NCBI GenBank assembly: GCA_934168305.1
Contig: CAKPNF010000012.1
Location: forward strand, 1-39,224
Length of the DNA stretch: 39,224 nucleotides
Reading direction: 5' to 3'
Origin: an uncultured Clostridia bacterium
GTDB taxonomy: Bacteria; Bacillota; Clostridia; TANB77; CAG-508
In this document: positions 1-9,017 of the stretch, piece by piece
How the letters are laid out: each line of letters starts with the position of its first letter
Numbering within the stretch: position 1 is the stretch's first letter
Made by a program: the position numbers and the translations under genes
Notes under the pieces: model-generated
What the model was told of the DNA's origin: nothing
The model's database searches: none
What the model saw: the letters and a program-made list of their open reading frames with translations, nothing else

Positions 1-899
1 AGTCCTTCACATATAGCTACAGATGCTCCTGTTGCCATTGGTAGTAAAAATCCTATTGTTGATTCATAGCAGTGATGCAATGGTAATACTGAAAATAACA
101 TATCTATTGGATATAGTTTTACATATGCTGATACTGCATTGATGTTTTCTGCTAGGTTTCTGTTGTTTAGCATTACTCCTTTTGCATTTGATGTTGTTCC
201 TGATGTGAAGAATAGTATTTTAAATTCTTCTGGATCTATTTCTATTTTTTCGAAACTGTTATCCCCTGATTTTATTATTGATTTTCCTAAATCTATTAAA
301 TATTGTAGTCCAACATCTTTGTCTTCAAGTTTATTTTCGCCTTTCATTTCAATAAAGTATTCTACTTCTGGAATGTCTTCTTTTATTTTTTTGATGTCTT
401 CTGCTTTTTTAGGTGAATATATTATTGCTGATGCTCTTGATCTTTTTACTATATTTTCTAATTCGTTTAATGGTAATTCTCTATCTGTTGGTACTGCAAT
501 TCCAACTCCACATAGCATTGCCATGTATGATACATACCATCCATATTGAGTTTCTCCGATGATGATTACTCTCTTATTTTTTAGGTTTAAGATATTTGTT
601 AGCGCTGTTCCTAAACCTAAAACATCTTCTTTAAATTCTTTGTAAGTTGTTATTTTATATGGTGTTTTATGGTCTGGCTTTTCTAATATACAATCTTCGT
701 TTGGATAATTTTCTGCTGAATTTAAAAAGAATTCTTTTACTGTTTTGTAATGTGTCATGTCTTCATATGGTGTTTCTCTTTTTTTCTTTAAGTTTTTCTT
801 TTCTAATTTTTCATAGTCTATTTCATTTAATTCTTCCATTACATCCATTTTCATTTTTTTAAATTTCATGTTTGGAACTTTAATATCTCTTAATCCCAT
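1..899 (-). CDS. AMP-binding acyl-CoA synthetase/ligase, 3' end cut by window
   Basis: Partial gene, 299 codons visible. An ANL-family adenylating enzyme that would activate a fatty or other carboxylic acid with ATP and pass it to CoA. The diagnostic phosphate-binding motif FTSGTTSNAKGVM is encoded near residues 225-240, followed by a segment LPLHHCYE typical of long-chain acyl-CoA synthetases. The N-terminal part (TYKEF, LGTAL, YVSYMAMLCG, VPTDRELPL) also fits the AMP-binding fold. I chose the ATG at 899 because an AGAGGT site sits about 7 bases upstream; the ATG at 905 is almost on top of that site. The adenylation core and the C-terminal lid lie outside the window, so substrate class is open. 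Confidence 0.85.
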   Translation of the reverse strand, partial: MGLRDIKVPNMKFKKMKMDVMEELNEIDYEKLEKKNLKKKRETPYEDMTHYKTVKEFFLNSAENYPNEDCILEKPDHKTPYKITTYKEFKEDVLGLGTALTNILNLKNKRVIIIGETQYGWYVSYMAMLCGVGIAVPTDRELPLNELENIVKRSRASAIIYSPKKAEDIKKIKEDIPEVEYFIEMKGENKLEDKDVGLQYLIDLGKSIIKSGDNSFEKIEIDPEEFKILFFTSGTTSNAKGVMLNNRNLAENINAVSAYVKLYPIDMLFSVLPLHHCYESTIGFLLPMATGASVAICEG

Positions 900-985
900 T
901 TGCATTACCTCTTTTATTCAAATTTATATTTCTTATTATATATAAATTTTTCATTTTTTTCAAGTACAGAACAACTGGTCGAATT

Positions 986-1639
986 TTAAATCCTTATCAT
1001 TTCTTTTATTTTATTATATTTACTATCTCCAATACCACTTACTTTTTTTAATTCATCAATACTGTTAAATTTTCCATTTTCTTTTCTATAGTTTATTATT
1101 TTTGTAGCAGTCGATGGGCCTATTCCTGGTAAAGTTTCTAATTCTGTTTGAGTTGCTGTATTTATATTAATTTTACTATTTTTTGTTTCTACACTTGTCC
1201 CATTATCTATATTTGATTCTCCATTTTCTTTTGAAACATATATATTTGTCTCATCTTTTATCTCATTTTTATCATTATCTTTTGGAATATATACTTTCAC
1301 TCCATCTTGTAATATATACGCTAAATTTATGTTATTTATATTTGCATCGTCTGTTAATCCTCCTGCTTTCTCTATGATATCAGTAATTCTACTATTTTCT
1401 TCTAGTTCATATACTCCTTCATTTTTTATAGCTCCTGCTATATATACAACTATTTTATTTTTTTTCTCTATATCTTTTGTGTCATTTTCTTTAGCTTCTT
1501 TTTCTATTCCATTGGATATAATAAGATTAGAGTCATTTCCTATATATTCTTTTTCTTTTATAAATAAATAATATGTACCTATAACGCATACAATGATTAT
1601 AGATATAAAAATTATGGTTTTTTTATTTAATATTTGCAT
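986..1639 (-). CDS. comEA: ComEA-like competence DNA-binding protein
   Basis: 217 residues. Membrane-anchored receptor that binds double-stranded DNA during natural transformation. One N-terminal transmembrane segment (about residues 8-26), an SLBB-type domain (about 62-118, with VYIAGAIKNEGVYEL and GVKVYIPKD), a polar linker, then a C-terminal double helix-hairpin-helix (about 155-217) with ININTA, LPGIGPSTATKI and VSGIGDSKYNKI, the classical ComEA ending. The ATG at 1639 follows a strong AGGAGG. It is divergent from the carboxypeptidase gene. No comEB/comEC neighbours follow on the same strand in this window, so it may be a stand-alone copy. Confidence 0.9.
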   Translation of the reverse strand: MQILNKKTIIFISIIIVCVIGTYYLFIKEKEYIGNDSNLIISNGIEKEAKENDTKDIEKKNKIVVYIAGAIKNEGVYELEENSRITDIIEKAGGLTDDANINNINLAYILQDGVKVYIPKDNDKNEIKDETNIYVSKENGESNIDNGTSVETKNSKININTATQTELETLPGIGPSTATKIINYRKENGKFNSIDELKKVSGIGDSKYNKIKEMIRI

Positions 1640-1712
1640 TTTTCCTCCTTTTTTCTTTATTATATATTTTGTTGAATTTTGTATTTTTTTGTTGAAAATT
1701 TTGTATAAGTAA

Positions 1713-1741
1713 TTGAATTTTTTGTTAAAATATTGTATATT
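1713..1741 (+). promoter_or_regulatory. Sigma-A type promoter of the carboxypeptidase gene
   Basis: TTGAAT at 1713-1718 and TATATT at 1736-1741 are separated by 17 bases. Transcription would start near 1748, which argues against the upstream in-frame TTG at 1713 being the translation start. Confidence 0.5.
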
Positions 1742-1769
1742 ATTTTATATGTTTTTATGGAGAGTTATG

Positions 1770-3026
1770 ATGAGAATTAAAAAGATTTTAATATTTTTAT
1801 TTATTATGATATTTATTTTTAATATATCAATAAGTTATGGTGTTTCAAATCCACCAGAAATTTCTGCTGGTGCTGCAATTTTATTAGATAGTTCGAGTGA
1901 GAAAATTATATATTCTAAAAATGAGTCTGAGAAAATGTATCCAGCAAGTACCACTAAAATTCTTACAGCAATCTTAACAATAGAAAATTGTAATATGGAT
2001 GATGTAGTTACTGTACCTTATGAAGCTGTTTATTCAATACCTTCAGGTTATTCTGTGGCTGCACTTCAGCCAGGAGAACAACTTACAGTTAATCAGTTAT
2101 TACAAGTAATGATGGTTCATTCTGCAAATGATGCTGCAAATGCACTTGCTTATCATGTTTCTGGTTCTATTGATGCTTTTGCTAATCTTATGAATAAAAA
2201 AGTTGAAGAATTAGGACTTACTAATACACATTTTACTAACCCAAGTGGTATGCATAATGAGAATCATTATACTACAGCTTATGATTTAGCAATTATAATG
2301 AAATATTGTATGAAAAATTCTACCTTTAGAAATTTATCCAGTTTGAAATATTGTATAATTCCTGCTACAAATAAGTATGATGAAAGAGTTTTTAATACAA
2401 CTAATGAATTGTTAATATCTAATAATAGTGAAGTTAGTAGTAATTATTATTATAAATATGCTATTTCTGGAAAAACTGGATATACTACTCAAGCTAAAAA
2501 TTGCTTAGTATCTGTTTCGAACAAAGATGATTTAGAATTAATTTGTGTAGTTCTATCTGTAGGATTATACCCTAATAATTTAAGTGCAAAATTTGTTGAT
2601 ACAAAAACACTTTTTGACTATGGATATAATAACTATACAATTAGAAAGTTAAGAGAAAAAAACGCAATAGCTTCTCAAATCGAAATTGGTAATGCTACTA
2701 AAGAAACAAGAAATTTAGATTTATTAATTTCAGATGATATTACTGCTTTAGTTCCTCAAGATGATTTAGAAACTGATTTTTCTCCTGAAATCCAAATCCA
2801 AGAGAATTTACTTGCACCTATTGCACAAGGTCAAATTGTTGGAAAAATAATTTATAATATTGATGGTGTTGAATATTCCTCAAATTTGATTGCATCTCAT
2901 AGTGTTGAAAAATCAGGTTTTTTAACTAAAATTGTTCAAATTTTATTGATTTTTTTAATTTTGTTTTTCTTATATAAATTATTATTTGATGATAGTAAGA
3001 AAAAATCACGTCATAGAAGAAGATGA
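1770..3026 (+). CDS. dacF: D-alanyl-D-alanine carboxypeptidase (penicillin-binding protein, S11 family)
   Basis: 418 residues. Trims the terminal D-Ala of peptidoglycan pentapeptides outside the cell membrane. Signal peptide at residues 1-24. All three serine penicilloyl-enzyme motifs are present: STTK (S60, K63), SAN (S118-N120) and KTG (K235). A C-terminal beta domain follows, then a hydrophobic segment (about 380-402) and a very basic tail, so the protein is probably held at the membrane by a true transmembrane helix rather than the usual amphipathic anchor. The start is one of two adjacent ATGs (1767 or 1770); GGAGAG at 1759-1764 is better spaced for 1770. A hairpin terminator follows directly. 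Confidence 0.93.
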   Translation: MRIKKILIFLFIMIFIFNISISYGVSNPPEISAGAAILLDSSSEKIIYSKNESEKMYPASTTKILTAILTIENCNMDDVVTVPYEAVYSIPSGYSVAALQPGEQLTVNQLLQVMMVHSANDAANALAYHVSGSIDAFANLMNKKVEELGLTNTHFTNPSGMHNENHYTTAYDLAIIMKYCMKNSTFRNLSSLKYCIIPATNKYDERVFNTTNELLISNNSEVSSNYYYKYAISGKTGYTTQAKNCLVSVSNKDDLELICVVLSVGLYPNNLSAKFVDTKTLFDYGYNNYTIRKLREKNAIASQIEIGNATKETRNLDLLISDDITALVPQDDLETDFSPEIQIQENLLAPIAQGQIVGKIIYNIDGVEYSSNLIASHSVEKSGFLTKIVQILLIFLILFFLYKLLFDDSKKKSRHRRR

Positions 3027-3040
3027 TTTTTATTGATATA

Positions 3041-3066
3041 AAAGGCAGATTGTTATCTGCCTTTTT
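3041..3066 (+). terminator. Rho-independent terminator
   Basis: AAAGGCAGAT and ATCTGCCTTT form a 10-bp stem with a 4-base loop, followed by T residues, 15 bases after the carboxypeptidase stop. It may also work for the convergent LCP gene. Confidence 0.85.
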
Positions 3067-3093
3067 ATGATATTATTTAATAATTTTCTTGAT

Positions 3094-4449
3094 TTAAAAA
3101 TCTTTACCAATTACTATGCTTACATCAACTAAGCTTGTACTTGATTTATTTGTTGAAATATTTCCTGCTCCTAAAGTTTCTTTTATATCTTTTAAATCTG
3201 TATCTGATAAATCTTTTTTATTTGTTATTATTGTTTTTGATATTGAAGTTATACTTCCAGTTTTTTTAACATCATATCCTGCATCTTCTAATACTTTTTT
3301 TGCTTCTTCAAGTTTTGTTTTATCTCCGCTTCCATTTAATAATTCGATTGTTATTTTTGAAGAATCTTTACTATTTGTTGATACAGTATTACTAGATGAT
3401 TTACTATTTGATGTTGTATTTGTATTATCGCTTTCATTTTCTGCTACATCACTGAAAAACATAGATTGTATTAACTTCTCTGATTCTTTTTTATCTACTA
3501 TAAATACGCTTACATTATTAGTTTCTTTCATATCTGGGGTTGTTCCAGGTAATGTTGCTGTTGTCATGTTTTCTGTGTTAAATTCTACAGCATATGGAAT
3601 ATAATCTTTTATATAAGAAAGTTCTAAGTTTGTCTCTACATTTTTATGTGCTATTTCTAATATTTCTCCTATTTTAAATATATTTCCTGGTTTTAATGTT
3701 TGTTTTAATGTTTCTACTATGAAATCTCTTTGAGTTCTCATTCTTCCAAAATCATCATTTCCATACTCTGAAGGGTATGTTGTCATTACTCCATTTTTAT
3801 AATTACTATGTCTCCATCTTAAAAGTTGTTCAGCTTTATCTCCGTTTAGTTTTTGTACTCCCGCTTTTAGGTCTATATGTAAATCTTGTGTTGGATCATC
3901 ATATTTCATGTCTATAGGAACATTAAATTCTACACCACCAATTGCATCAACTAATTTTATTAAGGCTTCTGTTCTTACTAAAACATAATATTGTATATCT
4001 AATCCTGTAATTTCATTAACTGCATCTAATGTTTTTTGTGGATTTTTATTTATATTATATAATGCATTTATTTTTTGTGACGCTGTTGCCTTATTTTTAT
4101 ATTTTCCTGTAAATGTGTCTCTTGGAATTGAAAGCAAATTTGCTTTTTGTGTGTTTGGATTATATGATGCAACCATTATTGTATCTGTTAGTTCTGAATC
4201 TAAATCTGTGCTTACTCCTAAAACCAACACTTTTATTTCTTTTAGGTTTTTCTTTGTATTTTCATCATGTCCTACCACTGTTGCAAGCATTCCACTTAAT
4301 CCACCACCATTTTTATATGTTCTATATGCAAACCATCCTATTATCATTATTAATATTAGTAAAATTACTATTAATACTTTTTTCCATGTTTTTTTCTTTT
4401 TTCTTTTGTTCTTTTTATTTTTATCTTTATCTATTTGTTTATTTTTCAA
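3094..4449 (-). CDS. LytR-CpsA-Psr (LCP) family cell-wall glycopolymer transferase with LytR_C domain
   Basis: About 451 residues. LCP enzymes attach teichoic acids or capsule to peptidoglycan on the outer face of the membrane. Lysine-rich cytoplasmic N-terminus, one transmembrane helix (about residues 24-43), the LCP core with LVLGVSTD, SIPRDTF, KINALY, VGGVEFNVP, LRWRH and GRMRTQRDF, then a Ser/Thr/Asn linker and a C-terminal LytR_C domain (about 365-450, ELLNGSG, LEDAGYDV). I prefer a TTG start at 4449: AGGAG at 4458-4462 lies 8 bases upstream, while the alternative GTG at 4458 overlaps that site. Confidence 0.9.
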   Translation of the reverse strand: MKNKQIDKDKNKKNKRKKKKTWKKVLIVILLILIMIIGWFAYRTYKNGGGLSGMLATVVGHDENTKKNLKEIKVLVLGVSTDLDSELTDTIMVASYNPNTQKANLLSIPRDTFTGKYKNKATASQKINALYNINKNPQKTLDAVNEITGLDIQYYVLVRTEALIKLVDAIGGVEFNVPIDMKYDDPTQDLHIDLKAGVQKLNGDKAEQLLRWRHSNYKNGVMTTYPSEYGNDDFGRMRTQRDFIVETLKQTLKPGNIFKIGEILEIAHKNVETNLELSYIKDYIPYAVEFNTENMTTATLPGTTPDMKETNNVSVFIVDKKESEKLIQSMFFSDVAENESDNTNTTSNSKSSSNTVSTNSKDSSKITIELLNGSGDKTKLEEAKKVLEDAGYDVKKTGSITSISKTIITNKKDLSDTDLKDIKETLGAGNISTNKSSTSLVDVSIVIGKDF

Positions 4450-4503
4450 AATAATCACTCCTGAATTTATGTAAAAATTTATGTTCCTAGTATAACAAAA
4501 AAT

Positions 4504-4529
4504 TAAAAAAAACGCAATAAATTTGCGTC
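4504..4529 (-). terminator. Terminator after the cvpA-like gene
   Basis: ACGCAA (4512-4517) pairs with TTGCGT (4523-4528). On the minus strand the stem is followed by a run of eight T. It is short and could act in both directions. Confidence 0.6.
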
Positions 4530-4536
4530 TTTTTCT

Positions 4537-5130
4537 TTAAAATTTCACAATATTTTTATATATTATTTTAGTTAAATATGAATTCTGAATATTGTTATTT
4601 AACGTGCTTTCAGGTTTCATTTTTGTATATACTCCTATCAATAAAACACATACGCAAACAATTAGTGCACCTCTTACTATTCCATATATAATACCACCAA
4701 TTTCATTAAATTGTTTTAATATAGGTAAATTTGCCACAAAATCCATTAAAGATATTATAATACTTAAAATTATTTTTACAGCTATAAATAATACTAATGC
4801 TGTTATAACATATACTACATTTTTTGATAAATTTTCTGCTTGTTCTGGTAAAATATTTTTTTCTACATGTTCTGTAATACCATTTTGCGTTTTATCATTT
4901 TCATTTATAAAGTTAGTTGTATTTTGTATAATTGCATTTTCTATTTTTTCATCTATTGTTGTGTTATTAATTATCATTCCTGATACAGGTTTATACATAA
5001 CAATTGTTATTATTATTGCAATTATACCTGCAAATAATTTTGCTCCTAACTTAACCAATCCTTTTTTATATCCTAAGAAAGCTGATAATACTATTATTGC
5101 TATTAATATTATATCTATAATAATTCCCAT
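4537..5130 (-). CDS. CvpA family membrane protein
   Basis: 197 residues, four predicted transmembrane helices. Matches the CvpA/colicin V production family in length and in the opening pattern (IIDIILIAIIVLSAFLGYKKGLVK) and in the Gly-rich third-fourth helix region (GGIIYGIVRGALIV). The molecular function of this family is not well defined. Good Shine-Dalgarno (GGGAG) before the ATG at 5130. It lies 29 bases after the next upstream minus-strand gene and is probably co-transcribed with it. Confidence 0.8.
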   Translation of the reverse strand: MGIIIDIILIAIIVLSAFLGYKKGLVKLGAKLFAGIIAIIITIVMYKPVSGMIINNTTIDEKIENAIIQNTTNFINENDKTQNGITEHVEKNILPEQAENLSKNVVYVITALVLFIAVKIILSIIISLMDFVANLPILKQFNEIGGIIYGIVRGALIVCVCVLLIGVYTKMKPESTLNNNIQNSYLTKIIYKNIVKF

Positions 5131-5159
5131 AATTAATAATCTCCCTTTTACATTTTATA

Positions 5160-6341
5160 TTATAAATTTATAATTTCTATTTTATCTCTATAAATAATTC
5201 CTGCAATTGAATTAGATAAAACAACACTTGTTATTTCTTGTTCTGCAACATATTTTTTTACCAGCCATCCTCCTGTATTTATAAATTCCACTTCAGATCC
5301 TAAATTTAAAGCAATTATGTTGTTGCTCGTATATATTTCTTTTGTTACAGATTCAGCTGTGTATAATGATGTGCTTTTGTTATCTGAATCTATAATATTT
5401 ACTATTGAATCTGCTGTAAATATTCCTGATGATTTTTCTTCAACTGTTATTGACGCATTTGATAATTCTATTGATGCAAATGATACTTTTTTGTCTTTGT
5501 ATTCTTGTATGGTATCTACAGTTTCATCAGTTTTTATAACTGTAATTTTGTCTGAATACATACATAAAAGTTTATCTTTTTCTTGATATTTTATATTTGT
5601 TATTAAATCGTTGTTTTCTCCATTATATACTTTTTTAATTGAATTTTCTGCATCATTTTTTCCATTTTCTATAGATATAATTTTTATATTGGATTGTATT
5701 ATTGTTCCTGAAGTATCTATCTCTGCTATTGCTAAATATTTATTATCTTCTGAGATTGATGTAGAAACAACTCTGGTTGATTTTAAAAATGTTTTAAACA
5801 ATTCATCACCTTTGTTATCATACATTGAAATTGTTGTCTTATAAAGAGTATCTACAATAGTTACTGCTACATATCCATTTTTATTAACAACAACTTGTGA
5901 TATATTTCCTTCTATACTTTTTTCCCACACAACCTCTTTGTCTGCTATTAAATATAACTTTTGCCCTTTTTCTTCTGCAACTACTAAATATCTATTATTT
6001 GAGTTAAATATTGGCTTTGTTATCTCTAGAGTTAACTCATTTTCCTTCTTTCCTGTATTATCATATATTTCAAAATTATTTTTGTTTAATATACCTATAT
6101 ATTTATTAAAAGCATATATGCTTGAATTATCTGATTCCTCTATTTCGATGCTAGGCAAGTTATTTTGGGTTTTCTCTTTTTGTAAAATATTTTTATCTAT
6201 CCAATTTCTTACTTGTTTATTGTTAACATACAATATTGTTACTGTTGTAAAAATCACCAAAAATATTGCTATAATTATTGATATTATTAATTTTTTTTTA
6301 TTTACCTTTTTTTGCTCTGGTTCTAACCAAAAATTTTTCAT
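5160..6341 (-). CDS. Membrane-anchored beta-propeller-like protein (DUF5711-like)
   Basis: About 393 residues. A cytoplasmic N-terminus ending in KKK, one transmembrane helix (about residues 19-40), then an extracellular domain of repeated beta strands with blade-like repeats (NRYLVVAEEKGQKLYLI, NGYVAVTIVDTLYKTTI, NKYLAIAEIDTSG). This architecture and size recall the Clostridia family I know as DUF5711, function unknown; that name is from memory. I start at the ATG at 6341, with GGGAGAA upstream; the ATG at 6356 would place the ribosome site inside the gene. It sits directly upstream of the CvpA-like gene. Confidence 0.65.
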   Translation of the reverse strand: MKNFWLEPEQKKVNKKKLIISIIIAIFLVIFTTVTILYVNNKQVRNWIDKNILQKEKTQNNLPSIEIEESDNSSIYAFNKYIGILNKNNFEIYDNTGKKENELTLEITKPIFNSNNRYLVVAEEKGQKLYLIADKEVVWEKSIEGNISQVVVNKNGYVAVTIVDTLYKTTISMYDNKGDELFKTFLKSTRVVSTSISEDNKYLAIAEIDTSGTIIQSNIKIISIENGKNDAENSIKKVYNGENNDLITNIKYQEKDKLLCMYSDKITVIKTDETVDTIQEYKDKKVSFASIELSNASITVEEKSSGIFTADSIVNIIDSDNKSTSLYTAESVTKEIYTSNNIIALNLGSEVEFINTGGWLVKKYVAEQEITSVVLSNSIAGIIYRDKIEIINL

Positions 6342-6387
6342 ATTTACTTCTCCCATATTTTATTATTTATGTTATATCAGTTTTTGA

Positions 6388-7402
6388 TTATTTTTGCAAT
6401 ATAATTTTTATTATTTGTAATAGTCCTAACATTCCTAAAATTGGATACATTAAATTTACTAAATTAGAAAATCCAAATCTAGAAAAAATAACAGCACTAG
6501 CACAAATTAATATAGCTATGATATTGTAACTTTTTTTATTAATAGCTACATCTCTTAAAAAGCTTATTCCCAATGAGATTGCTGTTGTAAAAATAGATAT
6601 CAGAATAATTATTCCGTAAATATTTTTTATCTTAGGACATATATTGTTTATTGCATATACTGCTGGCATTTCTAATTCTTTTATATTAACATCAACATTT
6701 ATTAGAATAAAATAAACTGTAATTAACAAAATTGCAATTATTATACTTACTATTATTGAAATATATTTTATGTTTTTATCTTTAGATATATAGTCTTTTA
6801 TTGAAATTAATACTGGTATTAGTAATACGCAATTATAACTTGCATATAATATACTTTTTAATAACCAATTTTGATTACTTTCTTCTAACAAATAATTATT
6901 TAAGTTCATAAAATTTATATTTTGAATGTTAAAAATACCGTATAAATATTACTATAATTATTAATATTGGAATTAATATTTCATTTACTTTTATTAGTCC
7001 ATTTACGTTAGTTTTAAATAAAATTAAACATAATATTGCTAAAATACTACTTCCTATAATACTATTTAATTGTAATTCTTGTTGTAAGTATGCACCAAAT
7101 CCGGCTATCATAATATAAAATGATACTAATATAAATATATTTATTATTGTACTTGTTATATTATTTATTTTTTTATTTTTATTAAAAATATTTAAAAAAT
7201 CTCCATAATAATCTATATTATTTTTATGTAATATTTTAAATGTTTTATATATTGTAATTCCTATTATAAGGCTTGATATTAAAATTCCTATTAATCCTTT
7301 AGTTCCAAATGAAAAAAAGAATGAATAAATTTCCTGTCCTGATGCAAATCCTGCCCCAATAACTGTACCTATTATAACAAATACAACTTTAAAAATTTCC
7401 AT
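6388..7402 (-). CDS. YkvI-type membrane transporter, two frames joined at CGG 6940-6938
   Basis: Two open frames of 157 and 173 codons make one family-length protein of about 337 residues if one base is skipped. The first half has the APC-like opening (IGTVIGAGFASGQE) and LVSFYIMIAGFGAYLQQ; the second has LYASYNCVLLIPVL and further helices. Frame one reads ATA-CGG-TAT-TTT-TAA. Skipping the C at 6940 gives ATA-GGT-ATT-TTT-AAC and continues for 182 codons to the stop at 6388. No Shine-Dalgarno-like stretch precedes the internal ATG at 6909, so independent translation of the second half looks unlikely. YkvI-family proteins are roughly 340-350 residues; the substrate is unknown. It could instead be a pseudogene with a one-base insertion. 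Confidence 0.8.
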
Positions 7403-7405
7403 AAT

Positions 7406-7437
7406 AAAAACCCCATATTATTTTACGGGGTTTTTTT
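7406..7437 (-). terminator. Terminator between the Gld-like operon and the YkvI-type gene
   Basis: AAAAACCCC (7406-7414) pairs with GGGGTTTTT (7427-7435), with T-runs on both strands. On the minus strand it ends 3 bases before the YkvI-type start codon, and its right arm (GGGG) is the only Shine-Dalgarno-like sequence for that gene. Confidence 0.75.
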
Positions 7438-7447
7438 ATTAATATGC

Positions 7448-9001
7448 TTATTTTTTTCTTTTTCTTCTAATCCATACTACTATTCCAACAATAATTATTA
7501 ACAATGGTACGATTGTTATAATTGCTAATATTATTCTATTCTCTTGTTCTGTAGCTGTATATGTTATACTTCCTGTACTCTTTCTTACTGTAATATCTTC
7601 TTCTCTGTCTGATAGATATGCAATAGAATTTAATACTAAGTCTTTATTTTTTCTGTATGCAACCATTGGTGTTTGTGTTGTTTTTGTTAATTGATAGTCA
7701 GAAATAAAGAAGTTTTCTCCATATATAATTAATTTTGATGTTATTTCTTTTTCTCCTGTCTCTTCATTTGCTTCTGATATTTTCTTATCAAATTGTGCTC
7801 CTACTAAAAATGATGTTTGTTCTTCTCCTTGTTGTACTGCATTTGATGAATTTTCAAAATTTGTTCTAAAATATGCATTTTCGCTTGTCTTAATTAATTC
7901 TGTTTTTGTTGTATTTAATGCTTCTAATTCTTCATCACTTGATACATTTATTTTTGTAGCATTTATAAATATAACCCCTTCTGAGTCATGTAATTTATTT
8001 GTTACATCTGAATATTGTATTTCTGGCATAATTAAATCTGGTGAATCAGATACCATTTTACTTGAATCTGTTTCTCTAATAATTCCAACTTCAAATGGTT
8101 TTACTCCATATAATGCCAAAATTTTATTTACATTAGTTAATTCTTTACTTTGTGCCATCGCAGCATTTAACCATAATACATTTCCACCTTTATTAATATA
8201 ATCTGTTATGGCATTTGTTGCAACATCATCAAAGTCTTTTTCTGGAGTTGCTATTACTAATGTATTACAATCATCTGGCACCTTTCCTTCTGATAGTATA
8301 TCTAATGTTTTGACTTCATTTACTTCATTTTCCAAATACATATTAAAATATTGCATTCCACTTGTTAATGAAAATGAACTATAACCGCTTAAGAAATATA
8401 CTTTTGGTAATTCTTCTACAGATACTGATTTTATTGCTGCTGTTAATTTTTCCTCAGCAACATTTATTGATTCATACGTTGTAGAATCATATGTATATAA
8501 ATCACTTGATGACAATACTTTATATTGGCTTCCTGATTCAATTATTATTCCTTCACTATCTGTTTCTATTCCATACTTTTGTACTAAATCTGGTCTATTT
8601 TCTGATGTTACCGCTTCTACTTTTATTTTATCATTAGCTTTTGTATATTGTTTTGCTAAATCAAGTGTGGAATTATCATCTGAATATCCAACAAAATATA
8701 TATTTATGTCCTTATTAATATTTTTTACTTGTTCTTTACTCTCTTCTGTTAATGTAAACAATTTATCTTCTGTTAAGTCAATTGGCGTTAAGTTCAATTT
8801 CTGCATTAATACCGTTATACCTACAAAAAATGCAAGTATGATTACTACTAGTAAGATTGTTTTTGAACTATCAATTAGCCATTTTTTCTTTATTGTTTGT
8901 ATAAATTTATTTGTTTTTTCTGTCTTTTCTTTTTTTACTTTTTTGCTTACTTTTTCTGTTTTAGCTTTTTGCTCTTTTTTAGCATTTTTTTCTTCTTTCA
9001 C
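7448..9001 (-). CDS. GldG-like ABC transporter auxiliary protein
   Basis: 517 residues. A Lys/Glu-rich cytoplasmic N-terminus (residues 1-45), a transmembrane helix (about 48-68), a large extracellular region of the ABC-transporter auxiliary type (DLTEDKLFTLTEESK, NINKDINIYFVGYS, YFLSGYSSFSL, LVIATPEKDF, GGNVLWLNAA), and a C-terminal transmembrane helix (about 488-511) with a basic tail. This is the arrangement of GldG partners of the GldF permease. GTG start at 9001 with AAGGAGG upstream. It is the last of three consecutive genes. The exported substrate is unknown; gliding is not implied in Firmicutes. Confidence 0.82.
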   Translation of the reverse strand: MKEEKNAKKEQKAKTEKVSKKVKKEKTEKTNKFIQTIKKKWLIDSSKTILLVVIILAFFVGITVLMQKLNLTPIDLTEDKLFTLTEESKEQVKNINKDINIYFVGYSDDNSTLDLAKQYTKANDKIKVEAVTSENRPDLVQKYGIETDSEGIIIESGSQYKVLSSSDLYTYDSTTYESINVAEEKLTAAIKSVSVEELPKVYFLSGYSSFSLTSGMQYFNMYLENEVNEVKTLDILSEGKVPDDCNTLVIATPEKDFDDVATNAITDYINKGGNVLWLNAAMAQSKELTNVNKILALYGVKPFEVGIIRETDSSKMVSDSPDLIMPEIQYSDVTNKLHDSEGVIFINATKINVSSDEELEALNTTKTELIKTSENAYFRTNFENSSNAVQQGEEQTSFLVGAQFDKKISEANEETGEKEITSKLIIYGENFFISDYQLTKTTQTPMVAYRKNKDLVLNSIAYLSDREEDITVRKSTGSITYTATEQENRIILAIITIVPLLIIIVGIVVWIRRKRKK

Positions 9002-9017
9002 TTTTTATCCTCCTTTT

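Noticed and set aside
139..862. Plus-strand open frames opposite the acyl-CoA synthetase
   Set aside because: They are complementary shadows of the minus-strand gene; only the minus strand shows a family motif and a ribosome site.
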